Shown: positions 33,002 to 44,241 of the stretch, piece by piece | Position numbering within the stretch: position 1 is the stretch's first letter | How the letters are laid out: every line of letters begins with the position of its first letter | From: Chondrus crispus | Lineage: Eukaryota > Rhodophyta > Florideophyceae > Gigartinales > Gigartinaceae | Direction of reading: 5' to 3' | Length of the DNA stretch: 64,000 nt | Assembly: GCF_000350225.1 (NCBI RefSeq) | Contig: NW_005179199.1 | Location: 48,590 to 112,589 of the forward strand | Program-made: the position numbers and the translations under genes | Notes under the pieces: model-generated | Told to the model about the DNA's origin: nothing | What the model saw: only the letters and a program-made list of their open reading frames with translations | Databases searched by the model: none

Positions 33002-33655
33002 TGTAGTATAACCCCCCCCTGGGGCTTTATTTTAGATTGGATCAACTCAGAACCGGATCGGTTACTGTAGGGCTCGATGCTCTACAGTACCACCACGTGT
33101 ACCCCCGAGTACAGGGGGCGCACGTGTACACGTGTACCGCGGGACCAAAGAACGCGCACACACGTGTACTGTCAGCCCCGATGGCTGACAGTATTACAGT
33201 GTCGACGGACCGCTACAGTACATCGGCACTGTACTATTATGATAGGTTATTATGTACATTAAATATGGAGCGGACCGGCGGCGGTGGAGGAGGACAAGCA
33301 CGGACTTGTCACCCACCGACCGTCAAGGTTCGACTTCCCGCTTATTCTAAGGTAGCGCTCGCTAACTACCTTAGAGCGGCACGGAGCGCGGGTTGAGGAC
33401 GCGCGCGGTACGCCCACGAGTCGGCTCCGCCTCCGCCCGTTGGTACTGGATCGTTACCCAGTACCGCGCCGGGGCGTCGAGGCGTCGAACCGCTCGCGCG
33501 TACCGGCGTCCTCCCCGTTCCCGCTCTACCACGCTACCCGGGCCCGCTGCCCGGTGCCGTTAGCTGGTGTCCTGCTTCACCCCCGTCTTCCCGATCGGAC
33601 GGGGTCTCGGTCGAACTGTGCATACACCCCTATCGCTGGGGGTGTTTATGCTACA
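33002..33655 (+). repeat. Element B 5' LTR
   Basis: 654 bp, TGTAGTATAA to TTATGCTACA. Contains ACACGTGT motifs, a GGCTGACAGT hairpin partner, TATA-like ACATTAAATA near 33255, and the same terminal hairpin (ACACCCCTATCGCTGGGGGTGT) as in A. Confidence 0.85.
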
Positions 33656-33656
33656 G

Positions 33657-33674
33657 TGGTCTCTCGACCTAGAA
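33657..33674 (+). promoter_or_regulatory. Primer-binding site of element B
   Basis: TGGTCTCTCGACCTAGAA, one base after the LTR, differs from the A and C sites by a single C-to-T change. Confidence 0.7.
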
Positions 33675-33735
33675 GACCCTGGAGTCCGATCTCCGAGAAG
33701 ACTTTCGCTTCCCTCCGCGAACCAATCGCGTTGAG

Positions 33736-36307
33736 ATGAGCCAAGAGTTTGAGCCCTCCATCCGCTCCGAAGCGGCGGATCCGAGTCCGGCCGCTGTGCA
33801 GTCCCCATCCGCCCCGTCGGGCGACGGCGACGCAGGTCCTCGTGACCGCGAACCGTCGCTCGGATCCTCCGAGGAAAGAGCGGCGGCGATGTTCGAACGC
33901 ATAGCCGAATACATCGAAAAAGTCCGTACTTCCCTTCGGATCGATGTATCGGACCATGTATACACTCAATGTATGGCCGAACTCCGCTCCCTGCGTGAAG
34001 GGAGGTTCGATAGAGTGACGCAGTCCTTAGAGAATCTCCGAGCACTGATCGACGAGTCACACTCGCGGATAGTGCTCGTCGAAGACTCCCGTTTCGCCTC
34101 GCCCGGACCGCCCGGGCAAGGTCGCCCTGAGAGGCCGACCTCGGTGAGACGACCCGAGGGCCGAACCTCTCCATCCGCAGAGCAATTAGGTGCGTTCGCG
34201 CACCTCTCCGCTGAGCTCGACGCCACTCGTCGGCGTGCTCGTGACATGGAACGTACCATGGCCGAAAGGGTACCCCGGTGCCCCTTCGAGAGGGCCCGGT
34301 GGTACCGTACCTCCGAGCGCCGCCGCCCCCGAAGGTTGGCGCCCGACTGGTGCCGCTACCAGTCGGACTGCAGAAGGAAGCCGTCCTCCGATAGACGTGA
34401 ACTTCGCGTCTGAGACCCAAGCCTTGCTGCCTATCGCCGAAAGTAGGCGGCAAGTGGACCGCGTATCGTACGCGGACGAACAGGACCGTGGAGGAGCCGC
34501 CCGCGGATCCGGAGAACCGATGTTCTCCGTCGATCCCCGCTGGGGCGGCTACCCGCCGGCGAGTTACGCCGAGCATCCAGGTCCGGTAGACGTCCGTACG
34601 CTACCGGTTACCTCCTTCGGCACGCTGGATCCCGCTGAACCCGGGCTCGAGCCGGTACATACGATGATCCAAGAGTTCAGCGCCGTTGCTGACTATCGTA
34701 TGTACCACTTGGATAACACCTCGAGGCTCGTTATCTCTGGTGACGCGGGACGGATCGCGAAGTACGTCCAACGCTGTCGTGGGATCCGTCCCACGATGCG
34801 CAGCTTCGACGGTACCGACCCGATCCAGCTGCTGCCGTTTTTGAAGGATATCCGAATCACCTTCAACTCGCAACACCTGACCGAAGGTGTTGCGGTACGA
34901 GTCCTCGCTCACTTCGTCGAGCGCGAGGCGAAGCGCCTGTATACGAGTTATACGATGCGTGGCCTCCGCGCCGGCCAGCTCCATGACGACGTGAGCTGGC
35001 CGGGGCTCGTGAATCAATTCTTAAAACGCTACCTCACGGACGACGTGTTAGGTGAAGCGTACGACGCTGTCGCTACGGCGCGATAGCAATCGCACGAGAC
35101 GGAAAGCACGTTTGCTGACCAACTCGAGACTGCGGCGTTCCGATGCACGGCAGTCTTCTCCGAACAGTCCCTCGCGCACTACTTCGTGCGGGGACTTGCA
35201 CGGGCAACCCGTGCCGCAGTATCCAAAACTGTGCAAAGGCTGCCAGGCAGTCAGAAGACCGATCTTCCGACCATCCGCCGTATCGCCACGGCGGAAGGTA
35301 CAACGTACCGCGCTCGGCGCGGTTTACCTCTGCCGGATTCGAAACCGGCAGGAAGGGCTGGCAGGACTACGAAGTCCGCCGCGACAAGTTCGCCCGCCTC
35401 GACCCTCCATATCGGGGAGGATGAGTGGCAGGCCGACCCTGTCCTCATTACGCAAGGAGCAGGGCCCGTGGGGCACGAACCCCCTCACCGATGTCGACCG
35501 GAACGACATCGAGTTACGCGACCGCGTTCGCGGCCACTCCAAGAGTGGCAAGGGGGTACAGACCCCCGCGTCGCAGAGCTCAGCATATCGAACCGAGATG
35601 CAGGAGGCGGAGCGCCTCGCGTGCCCCTCCTCACCGATGAGGAGGCGCGGCACGCGGCGACCTTCGCCTCAACGGACGGCAGCGCGTACGTGTGCTGGCT
35701 ATGCCGTACGTACGGGCATGCCATGTACGCGTGCCCGTTCCTGTCGCCAGAACAACGAATGTTCACGGCGTACAGGAACTACCGCTACCAGATGGAGACG
35801 CGCCCCGGTGCGCGTAATCTCCTCCGGCAAGCGGCGGGCGAGGGCCGTCCCCCGCGTCAAGGTTTCCCGGACCGATCGGGTGGGGGCGCAGGCTTCGCCC
35901 CCCGTGGAGGCGGGTACCGTCGTAACGAAGTCGATCGTCGGGATCGACCGGCCTACCGGCAGGCGGACACAAGTTACCCCCAACAAGGAGAAAGAGGGGA
36001 CCGAGACCGTTCTCGGTTACCCCAACAGGTACAAAATGCGATAATGTACCTGCAAGACTGGGTAGAGGATCCGTACCCTCTACCCACGGTGGGTCACGAA
36101 GAAAAACCGACTCGCTTCGTCCCCCATATCCTGCGACGACCGGACGCCGCAGGTCAAGGCCCGGAAGTACCCGAGTACTTCACCAAGGCCGCCGAGCCGC
36201 AGTGGGGGAATTGTCCCGACCCACGCGGCCGGCTACCCGAAGAAGACCTGGCCGTCGATAGCCAGGAGGTTAGCTCCGATAGCACGGGTAGTTCGAAAAA
36301 AGGGTAA
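33736..36307 (+). pseudogene. gag: Gag of element B, one frameshift and one stop
   Basis: From the ATG at 33736 the frame matches the A Gag throughout. A frame change occurs near 34250-34290, before the PPIDVNFASETQ segment. A TAG follows at 35084-35086 in the middle of the capsid domain. The nucleocapsid zinc knuckle (CWLCRTYGHAMYAC) is intact near 35693-35735 and identical to that of A. The basic, arginine-rich tail is conserved too. The full protein would be about 855 residues. With two lesions it should give only an N-terminal fragment. Confidence 0.85.
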
Positions 36308-36344
36308 AGACGGTTACGTACACGCGGTCGCGTGAGCCGTCTTT
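36295..36344 (+). promoter_or_regulatory. -1 frameshift region of element B
   Basis: A run of six A (36296-36301) sits two codons before the gag stop (36305). AAAGACGG (36306-36313) then pairs perfectly with CCGTCTTT (36337-36344). The hairpin position equals that in A. The slip site itself (G AAA AAA) is less canonical than the A AAA AAC of A. Confidence 0.55.
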
Positions 36345-36794
36345 TCCCCACGAACTAGACCCGACTCCGCGTGCTCGCCAAGGACACGGGGGGTATTGTC
36401 CGATAATACATCCCCCGCTACCGGAGGCGAGCACGGGAGCTCCTGTAATGCTGATACAAGAGGGAGCGCCCGCCGAGGCCTCCGAAGGCCCGACGTTAGG
36501 AGGACAGGACACCAGGACAGCCGACGTCCCGGTGAGGCGTACCGATGGCGACGGGGCCAACGCCGACCGAAAAGATTCGGTCGACCCCCTGACTCCCGCG
36601 AGCCCAAGGCCGCCGGAGAAGGGTCCGTGTCGTACGGACTCGAACAATCCGAGGGGCGTCACTGATCCGCGGACGCCCCAAGAAAGAGGGAGAAGGAAAC
36701 GCAAGCAGGGCCAGCACCGAAACCGAAGGCCCCGGCGGAACGACCTCACCGATAAGGTCGCCCCGAAGGTTGTCGACGGCGTCATTTGCCTTAT
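36308..36794 (+). pseudogene. pol: Start of pol in element B, truncated
   Basis: The pol frame, -1 to gag, encodes the basic pre-protease linker ending in PRRNDLTDKVAPKVVDGVICL, shared with A. It stops where the C LTR begins, just ahead of the protease active site. No functional domain remains. Confidence 0.75.
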
Positions 36795-37689
36795 TGTAGT
36801 GCAATACGCACCTGGAAAGGGGGGTGAAAAGAAAGGAAAACATTTGGATATGAAAAGTAGTCCGGGTTTGGGGGACACACGTGTGAATAATTGCACAGTT
36901 TTAATTTTTAATTATTTTATTTTATTTAGTGAATTAGTTGGCATTAATTTTGTTGACACTAGATTAGATCTAGAATCTAGAGCCGGGAGCTACTGTACTC
37001 GCCCCGGCGGGGCTCTATATAACTTAGCCCTTTGACCGAACAAGTCAATAAACCAACCCGAGTTGCCGGAGTTGAATGTCGCCTTGGTCGAAGTCCGTCT
37101 CTATCAAGACACTCCCTTTTACCTAAGCCTACGGCATCCTCTATCGCTTGGGGTTCCCTTTTCTCTTTCCTTTATTTCCCTATCCTTTTCTATCTCTAAT
37201 TCTACCTATTTTTCCCTTATCTTGTGTTGGTGCCATCGGCCTCGGTTGCGACCGAACCGGTGTAGGTGTTTCGAGCCATCGGGCGGCACGGTTGACGTAG
37301 CGCTGCTACTTTCATTTCATCCCGTCGGGCTGCCCAGCGACGCCCCCGTCGAAGGCCTTGTCGCGTTACAAGGTGCCGAAGAAGCTCAACGAGCATTGGC
37401 CTTACAACCCAGTGGAACCGGGGTACCTACGTACGCGCCCCACCCCACACTCGTCGAGCAGATCTCTTCGCAAGTCTCTACCACACCGATCCCGGGCCGG
37501 GCTATTTCTCTGTGCCCCCCCCCCATCAGGGATCCGAGCTACTACGAGTCGCAAGCTCGTTTAAACGGAGAAGGGAGAGTCGGACACTCCGTAGCGCTGT
37601 GCCATCGGCAGTTCATCTTTTTGTTGCTGTTGTTGTTTTTGCTGGACCATCGGACCGCGGTCTCTGCCCGACAGGCGCATTGCACTACA
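36795..37689 (+). repeat. Element C 5' LTR
   Basis: 895 bp with 10-bp perfect inverted ends TGTAGTGCAA/TTGCACTACA. One ACACGTGT motif lies near 36879. TATATAA at about 37016-37022 is the likely TATA box. Confidence 0.9.
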
Positions 37690-37805
37690 AAAGTGGTCTC
37701 CCGACCTAGAAATTTGTCTACTGTGCAGGAGACCTGATCTAGAAATTTTGTCGACGACAGTCTCGGTCTGGAGACGCACTACAAAAGTGGCCTCCCGACC
37801 TAGAA
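37682..37805 (+). promoter_or_regulatory. Duplicated LTR end and primer site of element C
   Basis: GCACTACAAAAGTGG followed by the primer site occurs at 37682-37711 and again 94 bases later at 37776-37805, where the second site has TGGCCT instead of TGGTCT. The first copy adjoins the LTR and should be the working one. Confidence 0.7.
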
Positions 37806-37903
37806 TCTGTTTTGTCTACGACAAGGAAGTGGTCTGGGTAACGGACTCTTTTTTTATTTTCTTTTTGTTTGTAACTTTTTTTTGCCGCGTAGGTCCGCTC
37901 GTA

Positions 37904-38049
37904 TGACGGAGCGCGTCTCTGCAGACCGCTGCGTGTACGCGCCGCCCCCTGCAAACGCCCCACGCGCAAGTACTACCACCCCGGGTGACCTTGCTGACAA
38001 GGTCACCAAGGGCACACGGTACGCCGTCGAACGGCTACTGAAACATCTC
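37904..38049 (+). repeat. 146-bp copy of the element A pol end, next to the gap
   Basis: This block appears identical to 12029-12174 of element A (end of integrase and start of chromodomain) and stops exactly at the run of N. It does not belong in the leader of a C element. Confidence 0.85.
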
Positions 38050-38332
38050 NNNNNNNNNNNNNNNNNNNNNNNNNNNNNNNNNNNNNNNNNNNNNNNNNNN
38101 NNNNNNNNNNNNNNNNNNNNNNNNNNNNNNNNNNNNNNNNNNNNNNNNNNNNNNNNNNNNNNNNNNNNNNNNNNNNNNNNNNNNNNNNNNNNNNNNNNNN
38201 NNNNNNNNNNNNNNNNNNNNNNNNNNNNNNNNNNNNNNNNNNNNNNNNNNNNNNNNNNNNNNNNNNNNNNNNNNNNNNNNNNNNNNNNNNNNNNNNNNNN
38301 NNNNNNNNNNNNNNNNNNNNNNNNNNNNNNNN
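38050..38332. other. Assembly gap (283 N)
   Basis: Undetermined bases. The N-terminus of the C Gag lies here. Confidence 0.99.
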
Positions 38333-39758
38333 GGAGCCCGAAGATGTCGCAACGCGGCGCGGGCCGCGATGGGAGGAGTTGGAGGAGCTGAATCCGACCA
38401 ACTACCTCTTCAAGAAGTTACTTTCGTACCGAACGTACCGCTTGCGGAACCCGCAGACATATTTGTCAAGTTCCCGGCGGACCGCCGTGCGAAAAATTAG
38501 GAGAGATATTCCGCCTAAGGTGAAGAAGGACAACACGTTCACAGGAGAGGACGGGGTCCTTGTGTTGGATTTTTTGGCAAAGTTAGTTCAAGAGTTTGAT
38601 ACTCAAGAAATGAACGAGGGGCAAGCGATCCGCCTGTTGCCTGAATTTTTAAGCGGCATCGCCTTGAGACAGTACACTTCGGTGTCTCAGACGGCCGGGG
38701 CCCATCACGGAAAGATATCCGTTTGGCCGGAGGCCGTACAGTGGTTGTTGAGGAGTTTCGCAACCGACGAGGCGATCCGTCAAGCCGTGCTCGCATTGCG
38801 AGAAGTTCAGCAAAGACCGTCTGAAGACGAGATGGAATTTTATATCCGTCTGACGGACGCAAGCAATCGATGTGGAAACGTATATTCGATGGAAGAACAG
38901 ATGACGATGTTTATTGACGGACTCGATTCGAGTATCAAGCCGATGGTATCTCAATACCGGCAAGACAATCGGGACGTTTCATTTTTGAGACTAGTGAATT
39001 ACGCGAAGGCGCATGGCTCGGCGAGCCGCGCTAAGGACAAGAAGACCAAGAAGGTCACGATTCAGACGCCGTCGACGTTCAGGGCGGGGAAGAAGCCGAG
39101 GGCTTCTTATCCCGGTCGCAAAAGTCACGCCGCAGTCCATTTAGCCGAGTCCATGTCCGCGTCAGATGAGCGCGGTGCGCATGGAAGTAGCGAAAATCAC
39201 TACAAAGGAGCGTTAGTAGCCGAAGGCGAGTTCATTGAGCCATCGGAGGGCTACAGACACGAGGACTACGGGGACAGCGGGTCGTCAACTCTACCGACGC
39301 CTGCATACACGACGGAGTGGTTTTCAGAGCCCACGGATCCCGTGATGATGTTTCAGGGGCGCGGCCACACGCCGGCGCCGCGCATTCCGATGGAAGACAA
39401 GGGTACAACGTTTCGAAGGCCAGGTTGGATGGGAAGGCCGCAACGTCAAGGAAGGCCGCCCGCCCGTGGAGGACCTAGGACGCCGTATCCCGTCAAGACG
39501 CACGGTCTGGTGTGCTATTATTGCTATGAAAAGGGGCACGCCGCACCAACGTGCATTCTTTCCCTCCGGGAAATGCACCAAGTTTTGGAAAATTATGAGG
39601 CGTTGTCTCCGATGGAGAGGTTAGGGATACCATCGACGAGTTACCTGAAGGTCAAGAATTGGTTCGATTCGCAGACGGCGAGCACGCCGAGTGCTTCAAC
39701 GCCGAGGTCGAACCAACCCTTCAGAGGGCCCACCGCGGGCCCGCACCGTCGGATGTGA
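38333..39758 (+). CDS. gag: Gag of element C, N-terminus in the gap
   Basis: Open from the gap edge to a TGA at 39756, 475 codons. Residues about 50-230 form a retrotransposon Gag domain (DFLAKLVQEFDTQEMNEGQAIRLL region and a following helical bundle). A basic linker follows. One CX2CX4HX4C zinc knuckle (CYYCYEKGHAAPTC) lies near 39511-39552. It differs clearly from A and B Gag. The end overlaps the pol frame by up to 110 bases, and pol is in the +1 frame relative to gag, unlike the -1 relation in A and B. No break is visible in the part present. Confidence 0.82.
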
Positions 39759-42700
39759 GAAGGATCCCACAGCGGCAGGAAAACTAGAGAGGGGAATCTC
39801 GCATGAGTCGCGAGAGGCACAGGGTCGACGTACTGTGCCCGGGGCTCAGCCCCGTTCCCCGTCTCTAAAGGAAAAATCAGGCCTCGGGGAGGAGGTTGTT
39901 GGATTGGTGGATAAGCCCAAAGGGCCAGCTCAAGTCAAGAAAATTTTGAGCCGAGCCCGAGATCATCCGCTGGAAGAAGTTCGAAGACCCTGGTACAGGG
40001 TTAAGCGAAGGGAGTGTCCCGAGAAGATTTTGGTCCTTGCGCGAAAAAACTACAAAGTTTACGCGGACATCGGACCCACAATTGGATTGATGAGCCGGGT
40101 GTTGTCTGTTTTAGACACCGGCGCGGGACCAAACCTTGTGCGAAAATCGGAACTCCCAGCTGGAATGGAATCTCTAGTGTCCTACGGACCGACCCAAGAT
40201 ATCGGCGACGCGAACAATAGGCCACTCCGAACTCTCGGCACAATTAGAATGCCTGTGAGGCTTGGAAAATTTGTGGCCGCAGCCGAGTTTATTGTATGCG
40301 AAAAACTAGCAGTCCCGCTAATTCTAGGCGCGGGCTACTGTGACCGGTTTGTGGAAGCAATTTATCCAAGGAAGAAAACGGTTGAGTTGGCGGATTTCTC
40401 GGAGGTCCCGATAGTTAGGCGGTTCTCGACGAGAAAAGGGAAGAAGAATCTCGTCGCGGGAGAGGACGAGAATGATGGAAAGGGGGAGCGAATTTCCCCT
40501 AAGGTAAAAGTGGCAAGAGCCACGACTATCGAGCCAGGGACGCAACGCGTCGTGGAATGCACCTCGAAGAGGGCGGGCTTGGTTGTGGTTCAGCCGTACT
40601 CGTCGTTGTACGAAAGGCACGGGTTGACGTGCACGAATGGTGTCGTTCAGGTTGAGCCTGGCAGGCCATTTCGTTTACTCGTTGCGAATTTTAGGACGTA
40701 CCCTGTCAGGGTGCAAAAAGGCCAAGTGGTGGCAGAATTATTACCGCACCCGAGAGCCGCGCTCGAGAGCAAAACCACCATTGGTGAAGTTCTCGGAATT
40801 CAAGAAAGGAAGAACGAAAATTTTCCTAATTCCACCAAGACGCCTACGGGCGAGACAAGATGCGAACCGTCGGATCAAGCGCGCGAGGACCAGCCAGAAG
40901 AACGGTCGGCAGGGCTCTCCGCGTCGGCAGCTACGAAGCCGCAACGCAGGATTGAGCCGCCACCGCCGGACGTGGAGGACCTCGACCTGAGCCACGTGCC
41001 GGAACGGCTGCGCGAGCGGTTCCGTCGGATGTTGAAGAAGTATTCAAGGATGTGGGATGGGACGCTTGGCGAAATTAATACCACCGTCCATCGGATCGAG
41101 TTGATCCCCGAGACTCGCCCCATCGCACAAGCCCCGTATCGGGCCGGACCTAAAGCCCGCAAAGTAGAAGATGCAGAGGTGCAGAAGATGTTGGAGGCAG
41201 GAGTGATAGAACCAGCGCAGTCAGAATGGTCGTCGCCCGTGTTGCTGGTGCCCAAGCCGGATGGGTCAATGCGTTTTTGCGTAGACTACCGCAGGCTGAA
41301 CGCAGTGACGGTGAAGGACACGTACCCCTTACCGCGCATGGATGAGTGCCTGGACTCGCTTGGTGACACCAAGGTTTTCTCCGCGTTGGACGCGATCTCG
41401 GGATATTGGCAGATGCCTATCCCTGAGCGCGACCGCGACAAGACCGCATTTTCGTGTCACTCAGGATTGTATCGCTTCTCAAGAATGCCCTTCGGGCTAA
41501 CTAACGCGCCAGCGACGTTTCAGAGAGCAATGGATATCCTGCTCTCTCCGTTCCGTTGGAAGTGCTGTTTGGTGTATCTGGACGACATAATAATTTTTAG
41601 CAAGTCGTGGGAGGAGCACATCGTGCACGTGGATGAAATACTTTCTGTATTGGAGAAGGCAGGTGTGAAGCTCAAGCTTCGCAAGTGTGAATTTTTCGTC
41701 GAAAAGATCAAGTACCTGGGCCATGTCGTTCGGCCAGGTACATTGGAAGTGGACAATGCGCGAACCGTCGCATTGGAACAAGTGAGGTACCCTCAAACGC
41801 AGACCCAGCTCAGGAGCTTCTTGGGACTTTGTAATGTCTACCGCAGATTCGTTCCGCATTATGCGAAAATCGTGCATCCGCTCAATCAACTGTTGAAGAA
41901 AGGACAACCGGTCCAGTTGGAAGGATTCGACGAACCGTGCAAGAAAGCTTTTCATAAGCTCAAGGACGCCATCTTGGCACCGCCGGTGTTGGCGCTGCCG
42001 AAGAAGGACCTACCCTACTCGGTAGATACCGATGCAAGCGACTACCAAATAGGCGCTTCACTATTTCAAACACACCCGGATGCGCAACGCAAACCCATCG
42101 GGTTCTTTTCAAGAACGTTAGCCGCAGCCGAGAGAAACTATTCCGTATCAGAAAAAGAATGTCTAGCGGTAATTTGGGCCGTACAGACTTTAAGACCATA
42201 TCTATATGGCGAGCACTTCGTCGTGCATACCGACCATGCCTCATTGAGGTGGTTGATGAACGTAACCGACCCCAGCGGGAGATTAATCCGATGGAGGCTA
42301 CGCCTCTCGGAATTCGATTTTGAAATCAAGTACAAAAAGGGAAAGGCTAACAGCCAGGCGGACGCTTTGTCAAGGTTGCGAACCGCAGGAGAACCCGTCG
42401 ACGAAATCGACGACGAAATCCCTTGCTTTATGGCCGAACCGGCCGAGGGTACAGTGGGGGACGAGGAAAGTATTGACGCGGCAGACGACATCCTCGCTCT
42501 TGAGGGGGGGACCGCCCCTGATCGCCTCGATCAATTCCAAGCTGTCACTCCGGAGGAGCTCATTCGCGAGCAAGCCGTCGACCCCTTCTGCAATCGCATC
42601 AAGGAAGAAATGGACGCCGGAAAGGTGAGAACGTTCAGCACGGAGACCGAGGAACTCGAAGGAACTCTATGCCGTACCGCGGCAGAGTTTGTACAAGTGG

Positions 42701-44241
42701 TAATACCACAATCGTTAAGGGACCGCGTCCTAGGGTTGAGCCACTACGCAAAATTGGCAGGCCACCCGGGAGGCAGGAAACTTTACAAGACTTTGAGAAG
42801 GTATTTTTATTGGCCTACGATGGCCCTAGACTGCTACGCAGTCGCGAAGAATTGCGCCGCATGTGCGCGGGAAAGGGTGAAGTTAAGAAAAAACACGAAG
42901 GAAATGAAGCTGTTCACGCCCAAAGCGCCGCTGGAATTTGTCGCCATCGACATCCTCGGCGAGCTAATTACAACTAAGCGAGGAAATCGGTATATTCTCG
43001 TGATCAGCGATCGATACTCGAAACTGGTACAAACCGTACCGTTGAAGAAGATATCAGCTGCGCACATCGCACAAGCCTTCGTTCACCATTGGGTATTCGT
43101 GTACGGACCGCCGGTCAAGCTGCTGTCCGACAATGGAACACAGTTCACGGCCCGGTTCTTTCAGAACGTCTGTCGAATTCTCGGCATCCGCAATGTGTTC
43201 ACGACTACGTACCACCCGCAAGCCAACGGCCAAGTTGAGAGATTTAACCGCACGCTGACTTCCGCGTTGCGAAAATACGTTGGAGAGCACCTCAGGGACT
43301 GGGACTTATTTAGCGACGCTGTGACGTTTGCCTACAACACACAAGTTCATTGAACTACGAACATTGCGCCCTTCGAGCTGGTGTTGGCTCGGGCGCCGAG
43401 AAACATTGCGTTACAAGCGCAACCAACATTGGAGAATTTCAGCTCGTCACGAGCATACTACCTGAAATGGCAGTCGTGGTTGGAGAGCCTAATGCGACGC
43501 GCCGATAGGAGTTTGCGGAAGGAACAAGCCCGGAACAAGCGAAATTTCGACGCACGCCTTCGCAAACCGCAATATGAGATCCCACCGGGGTCCTACGTGT
43601 TCCTCCGGAAGGAGCAGGGCAGAGCTAGCGAACCGAAACACAAGCTGGCACAAGTCGCTACAGGACCTTATCAGGTTAAAAGATTGGATCAACATACGGT
43701 AGTCATTGCCATTGGCGATCAGGAGGAACGCGTATCGCGAGACAGGGTGGAGTTAGCCCCAAGCCCGATGGACTACGCGCCGATAACTGGCCTACGTCAA
43801 GCGCTACAGTTCCTGAGAGCGCCGGAGCTCAACGAAGAAGGAGAGGTAATGGAGGACGAGGAATGTCCTCACACCCGTGCGCCTACGTCAGGGGACCAGG
43901 ACAATCTAATTAGTCAAGCGCCGACAGCGGAGACATCTCCGGACCTACGCGATTTCGGAAAGTCCAGAGAAGAGGACGAGTTGGAAGATCTTCAGGAGGG
44001 GGAAGGGCACAGTTCAGAGAAAGGAGAGGAAACGGAAAATACGGAATACGTAATCGATCGGGTCGCCGACCACGATTATCAAAATGGTAATTTGATTCTC
44101 AAGGTGGAATGGTACGGCTATACGCCCGAGGACGCGACTTGGGAGCCCATTGAGCAATTACCCCGCAGTGCGGCCGTCACGTATTTCCGGAGGAAGAAAC
44201 TGCCCCTCCCGCCGCAAGTCGCACGCGCGAGACCAGGATGA
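39649..44241 (+). pseudogene. pol: Pol polyprotein of element C, one internal stop
   Basis: A single frame opens at 39649 and is continuous but for a TGA at 43351-43353. Order: protease with a canonical DTGAG (near 40119); RT with VDYRRLN (about 41283) and YLDD (about 41575); RNase H from about 42025 (DTDAS, TDHASLRW); a zinc-binding HPGG...CAAC region; integrase with AIDILGE (about 42945), SDNGTQF (about 43130) and VERFNR (about 43235); and a C-terminal chromodomain (about 44045-44200, LKVEWYGYTPEDATWEP). The TGA falls after the integrase catalytic core, in a codon that is Arg (CGA-type) in related elements, so a C-to-T transition explains it. Apart from that one codon the polyprotein looks functional. 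Confidence 0.9.

Larger units (their letters stand above)
33002..36794 (+). mobile_element. Element B: 5' half of a chromovirus-type element
   Basis: LTR, primer site, a damaged gag and the first part of pol, cut at 36794 by the C LTR. It is a sister family of A: the LTR ends, primer site, Gag, zinc knuckle, frameshift hairpin and pre-protease region all align. The 3' half is not found on the far side of the C element. Confidence 0.82.

Noticed and set aside
37882-38391. Open frame crossing the N run
   Set aside because: It exists only because undetermined bases contain no stop; the left part is a copied fragment of element A.
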